A stretch of DNA of 17,742 nt from Bacteroidota bacterium (GTDB lineage: Bacteria > Bacteroidota > Ignavibacteria > Palsa-1295): the NCBI GenBank assembly GCA_025363505.1, contig JANYDV010000203.1, positions 1-17,742 of the forward strand, written 5' to 3'. Positions 15,853-17,742 of the stretch are shown here, piece by piece. Position 1 is the first letter of the stretch; each line of letters opens with the position of its first letter. The notes under the pieces were generated by a model. The model was not told the origin of the DNA. It worked only from the letters and a program-made list of their open reading frames with translations, and searched no databases. The translations under genes were made by a program, and so were the position numbers.

Positions 15853-17742
15853 TTATTCATGAGAAACAACATACCAAGTCGTAGTACCATCGGCAACAAG
15901 AGTTACTGACTTCCCTTGCGCATTAAGTGTCCCAGGTGTCCCGATCTGCACAATTGCCTGCCCTGCTGGAGCGACAACAGTAATCGTATTTGCATTATTA
16001 TCGGTCTTTGTTACTGTGATCAATTGACCTTTATTTGCTGCCGTTGGAAGAGTAAGATTATATCCTGCTCCGGCATTAGTAACAAAAATAAAGCGATCGC
16101 TCGAAAGAGCAGTATAAGCCGCATTTTGCGATGTCACTGTTCCTCTCGAAGCACCTGTCCACTCCAGAACCGGTGAAGCACCGGAGGTATTGATCCCTAA
16201 CACCTGCCCTACATCTGTAGGTTGAGCAGTCGGTAATGTATAGGTGATGTCTGTCGATTGTGCCCCGGCTTTGAAAGCAGAATAATGTGCACTTGCATAA
16301 GTAGCACTACCATTAGCCCCATAGAAACGAAGTTCACGCGAAGTACTGTTTGTATTTCCGATCCACACGTTCATATTTCCGAAATAGGCTATGTTCGACT
16401 GAGCAGTCATATCTGAAGCAGACGACATATTTACACCAAAACTATTTGAGCCTAATTTCAATTGCTGACCTCCGGGTATCACTGAATAATCACTCGTCGA
16501 AGAAAGCGTGTTCGTACTTCCACCGGAAATTACAGAGTATTGTGATGCGGCGACATTATGTTGTCCTGCGCCGACGAAAGAATATTGTCCTGAAGCAGTA
16601 TCAATGTCTCCGCCAACTACCGTTGCTCCAACAGCCGAAGATAAATTCTGATGACCACCTACGACTGAAGCGTATGACGACCCGTTTGAGACGTTTCCGT
16701 CGCCACCTAAGACCACATTCGAAGTACCACTGGCACTATTTACATTTCCGCCGCCAACAATCGAATATTGTCCTGAGGCAGTATTATTGTAGCCACCACC
16801 AACGGTTGCGAAAGTTTTGCCACTACCGGAATTACCCGCAGTATTTTTCGCACCACCTCCAACAAAACCATAGTTGTCACCAATAGAATTTTGATTGCCG
16901 GAATATCCGCCGCCGGCGATAACAGACCCTACCCCCGATGTAATAGTATTTCCGTTATAGCCTCCGATAATATTTGCACTGGTAGCATTTGGTTCGTAAC
17001 GCATGACACGCTTACTACCTTTATTAACGCCATCGGTTTCAAAAACGTGAATTTCAAATGCTTGGTTATCTGTGGTACCAAGATAATTCGTGCCAGCCGT
17101 AGTTGCCGCATTACCGGTTAGTGACCAACCCGACGACGCACCTCCGTTTTGCCAATCTAAAGTTACGGTATACGGACCGGCACCTGATATGGCGGTAGCA
17201 GTAAGCACTTGATTAGTACTTGGCTGAGTATTAGGAAGATCATAGGTTATATCAGCAGCTTGTGCTCGTGCACGCAATGCCGTAAAGTTAGAACCACTAG
17301 CGCTCGGCTCGGTAAGTTCAAGAAGCCCGGCTGTATTAGTATTGTTGGAAATAAGGACATTCCCGTTATAAACTTCTAATGCTTGAGTCGGATCTTTACG
17401 ACCAATTCCAACTTGCCCGGCAGATGTAATCGCAACCGGTACGTTTGTTCCTGTGCCATCGTAGAGGAATGCACGTTTTGTTGTTCCGGCAGTCAGATTC
17501 TGAACATGAACACCATTATAAGTACCAATCGCTGTATTTGGTACGCCGCCACCAAGTGTGGGGTTTTCGATCAGAATACCATATCCATTTGTAACTACAG
17601 AAGAAGTGCTATTGAGAACGAAATTTGATCTTATCGCCGCTCCGTCTGTAATTGTTGTGCTGTTACTCGTACTATTAGTGCGAATGCTACCATAACTTCC
17701 AACGAGTGTTGAATGCGTAATACCGCCGGAAGAATTATCTAC
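15853..17742 (-). CDS. Repetitive beta-structured surface/fibre-like protein with YadA-head-like repeats (partial, N-terminus missing)
   Basis: The frame stays open to the right edge (629 residues visible; the true start is outside, and a TTG at 17277 is internal). In order from the edge: a Ser/Thr/Asn-rich part; a phage-tail-like 'GQVGIGRKDPTQALEVYNGN' element (~residues 94-113); a module with 'AQAADITYDLPNTQP'; about eleven 14-20-residue repeats of the form YSVVGGG..NTASGQ (~256-438), like the left-handed roll of YadA-type adhesin heads; a second copy of the module ('AQSTDITYTLPTAQP'); and a fibre-type C-terminus, 'YNLTLPTAANKGQLITVTK' to 'SVTLVADGTTTWYVV'. I see no coiled-coil stalk, no YadA barrel anchor, no S74 endosialidase-chaperone domain and no type IX sorting domain at the C-terminus. 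It could be an exported structural protein or a phage-derived fibre; the function is not assigned. Confidence 0.8.
   Translation of the reverse strand, partial: VDNSSGGITHSTLVGSYGSIRTNSTSNSTTITDGAAIRSNFVLNSTSSVVTNGYGILIENPTLGGGVPNTAIGTYNGVHVQNLTAGTTKRAFLYDGTGTNVPVAITSAGQVGIGRKDPTQALEVYNGNVLISNNTNTAGLLELTEPSASGSNFTALRARAQAADITYDLPNTQPSTNQVLTATAISGAGPYTVTLDWQNGGASSGWSLTGNAATTAGTNYLGTTDNQAFEIHVFETDGVNKGSKRVMRYEPNATSANIIGGYNGNTITSGVGSVIAGGGYSGNQNSIGDNYGFVGGGAKNTAGNSGSGKTFATVGGGYNNTASGQYSIVGGGNVNSASGTSNVVLGGDGNVSNGSSYASVVGGHQNLSSAVGATVVGGDIDTASGQYSFVGAGQHNVAASQYSVISGGSTNTLSSTSDYSVIPGGQQLKLGSNSFGVNMSSASDMTAQSNIAYFGNMNVWIGNTNSTSRELRFYGANGSATYASAHYSAFKAGAQSTDITYTLPTAQPTDVGQVLGINTSGASPVLEWTGASRGTVTSQNAAYTALSSDRFIFVTNAGAGYNLTLPTAANKGQLITVTKTDNNANTITVVAPAGQAIVQIGTPGTLNAQGKSVTLVADGTTTWYVVSHE
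16192..16338 (-). repeat. Second copy of the 'DITY.LP..QP' module within the fibre-like gene
   Basis: This part encodes 'AGAQSTDITYTLPTAQP' with about 20 residues before it. It matches the first copy near 17203-17280 ('ARAQAADITYDLPNTQP') at most core positions. The two copies flank the glycine-rich repeat block, and each is followed by a short beta-rich segment ending in 'L-x-W' (LDWQNGG and LEWTGAS). The order is therefore module, repeats, module, tail. Confidence 0.6.
16429..16977 (-). repeat. YadA-head-like repeat block inside the fibre-like gene
   Basis: About eleven degenerate repeats of 14-20 residues are encoded here. Examples are 'SVIAGGGYSGNQNS', 'FATVGGGYNNTASGQ', 'YSIVGGGNVNSASGT', 'YASVVGGHQNLSSA' and 'YSVISGGSTNTLSS'. 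The consensus aromatic-Ser-x-Val-x-Gly-Gly-Gly...Asn-Thr-Ala-Ser-Gly fits one coil of a left-handed beta-roll per repeat. At DNA level the repeats are diverged, so this is an old array and not a recent tandem expansion. Confidence 0.75.

Noticed and set aside
16350..16886. Plus-strand open frame of 178 codons opposite the repeat block
   Set aside because: It is antisense to the repetitive minus-strand gene, has a low-complexity His/Arg/Tyr-rich composition caused by the repeats, and shows no ribosome site or recognisable motif.
16429..16977. Possible CRISPR array or DNA tandem repeat
   Set aside because: The periodicity is in the protein, in frame and degenerate at DNA level; there are no identical repeats separated by unique spacers.
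1..17742. A defence island, mobile element, prophage or tRNA gene
   Set aside because: I looked for transposase, integrase, nuclease, toxin-antitoxin and reverse-transcriptase motifs and tRNA-like cloverleafs on both strands and saw none; only the fibre-like protein at the right edge hints at phage-type parts.

Overview
The window is a block of bacterial chromosome in which every gene I can support lies on the minus strand, so gene order below follows falling coordinates. Several things point to the Bacteroidota/Chlorobiota (FCB) group, perhaps an Ignavibacteria- or Kapabacteria-like lineage. Base composition is moderate, and most housekeeping genes lack a Shine-Dalgarno sequence. One good candidate promoter has the TAnnTTTG -7 element of that group. 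SecA has a long N-terminal insertion and a SEC-C tail. The genus-level placement is inference.

From the right edge: 17742-15853 is the 3' part of a long repetitive beta-structured surface or fibre-like protein. It has a 'VGIG..DPTQALEV' phage-tail-like element, about eleven YadA-head-like 'YSVVGGG..NTASG' repeats and a fibre-type C-terminus. A perfect hairpin terminator follows. Next is a two-gene envelope operon: a small coiled-coil lipoprotein, then a secreted coiled-coil LysM protein. It has its own -7 element and strong AAGGAG ribosome sites, and ends in a strong intrinsic terminator.

Only 21 bases after that terminator begins a tight housekeeping series: phoH, a diadenylate cyclase (cdaA type), pcm, miaA, folB, folK, a deoxynucleoside kinase, a tiny membrane protein, a large secreted sortilin/Asp-box propeller protein and a Ppx/GppA phosphatase with an HD domain. 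Junctions are short or overlapping (pcm/miaA by 14 bases, miaA/folB by 8, folB/folK 1 base apart), so much of it is probably one transcript. It combines c-di-AMP synthesis, RNA/ATPase stress function (PhoH), protein repair, tRNA modification, two folate steps, deoxynucleoside salvage and polyphosphate/(p)ppGpp metabolism. secA follows after a 142-base gap. Last comes a lipoprotein solute-binding protein of a sugar-type ABC importer, cut by the left edge.

Most of the window is ordinary core genome. I found no CRISPR array, insertion sequence, tRNA, rRNA or convincing new defence system. No gene-free stretch exceeds 300 bases. The least explained items are the lipoprotein/LysM pair, the repetitive fibre-like protein, the terminator pressed against phoH, and a 60-base composite dyad directly upstream of the solute-binding protein gene.
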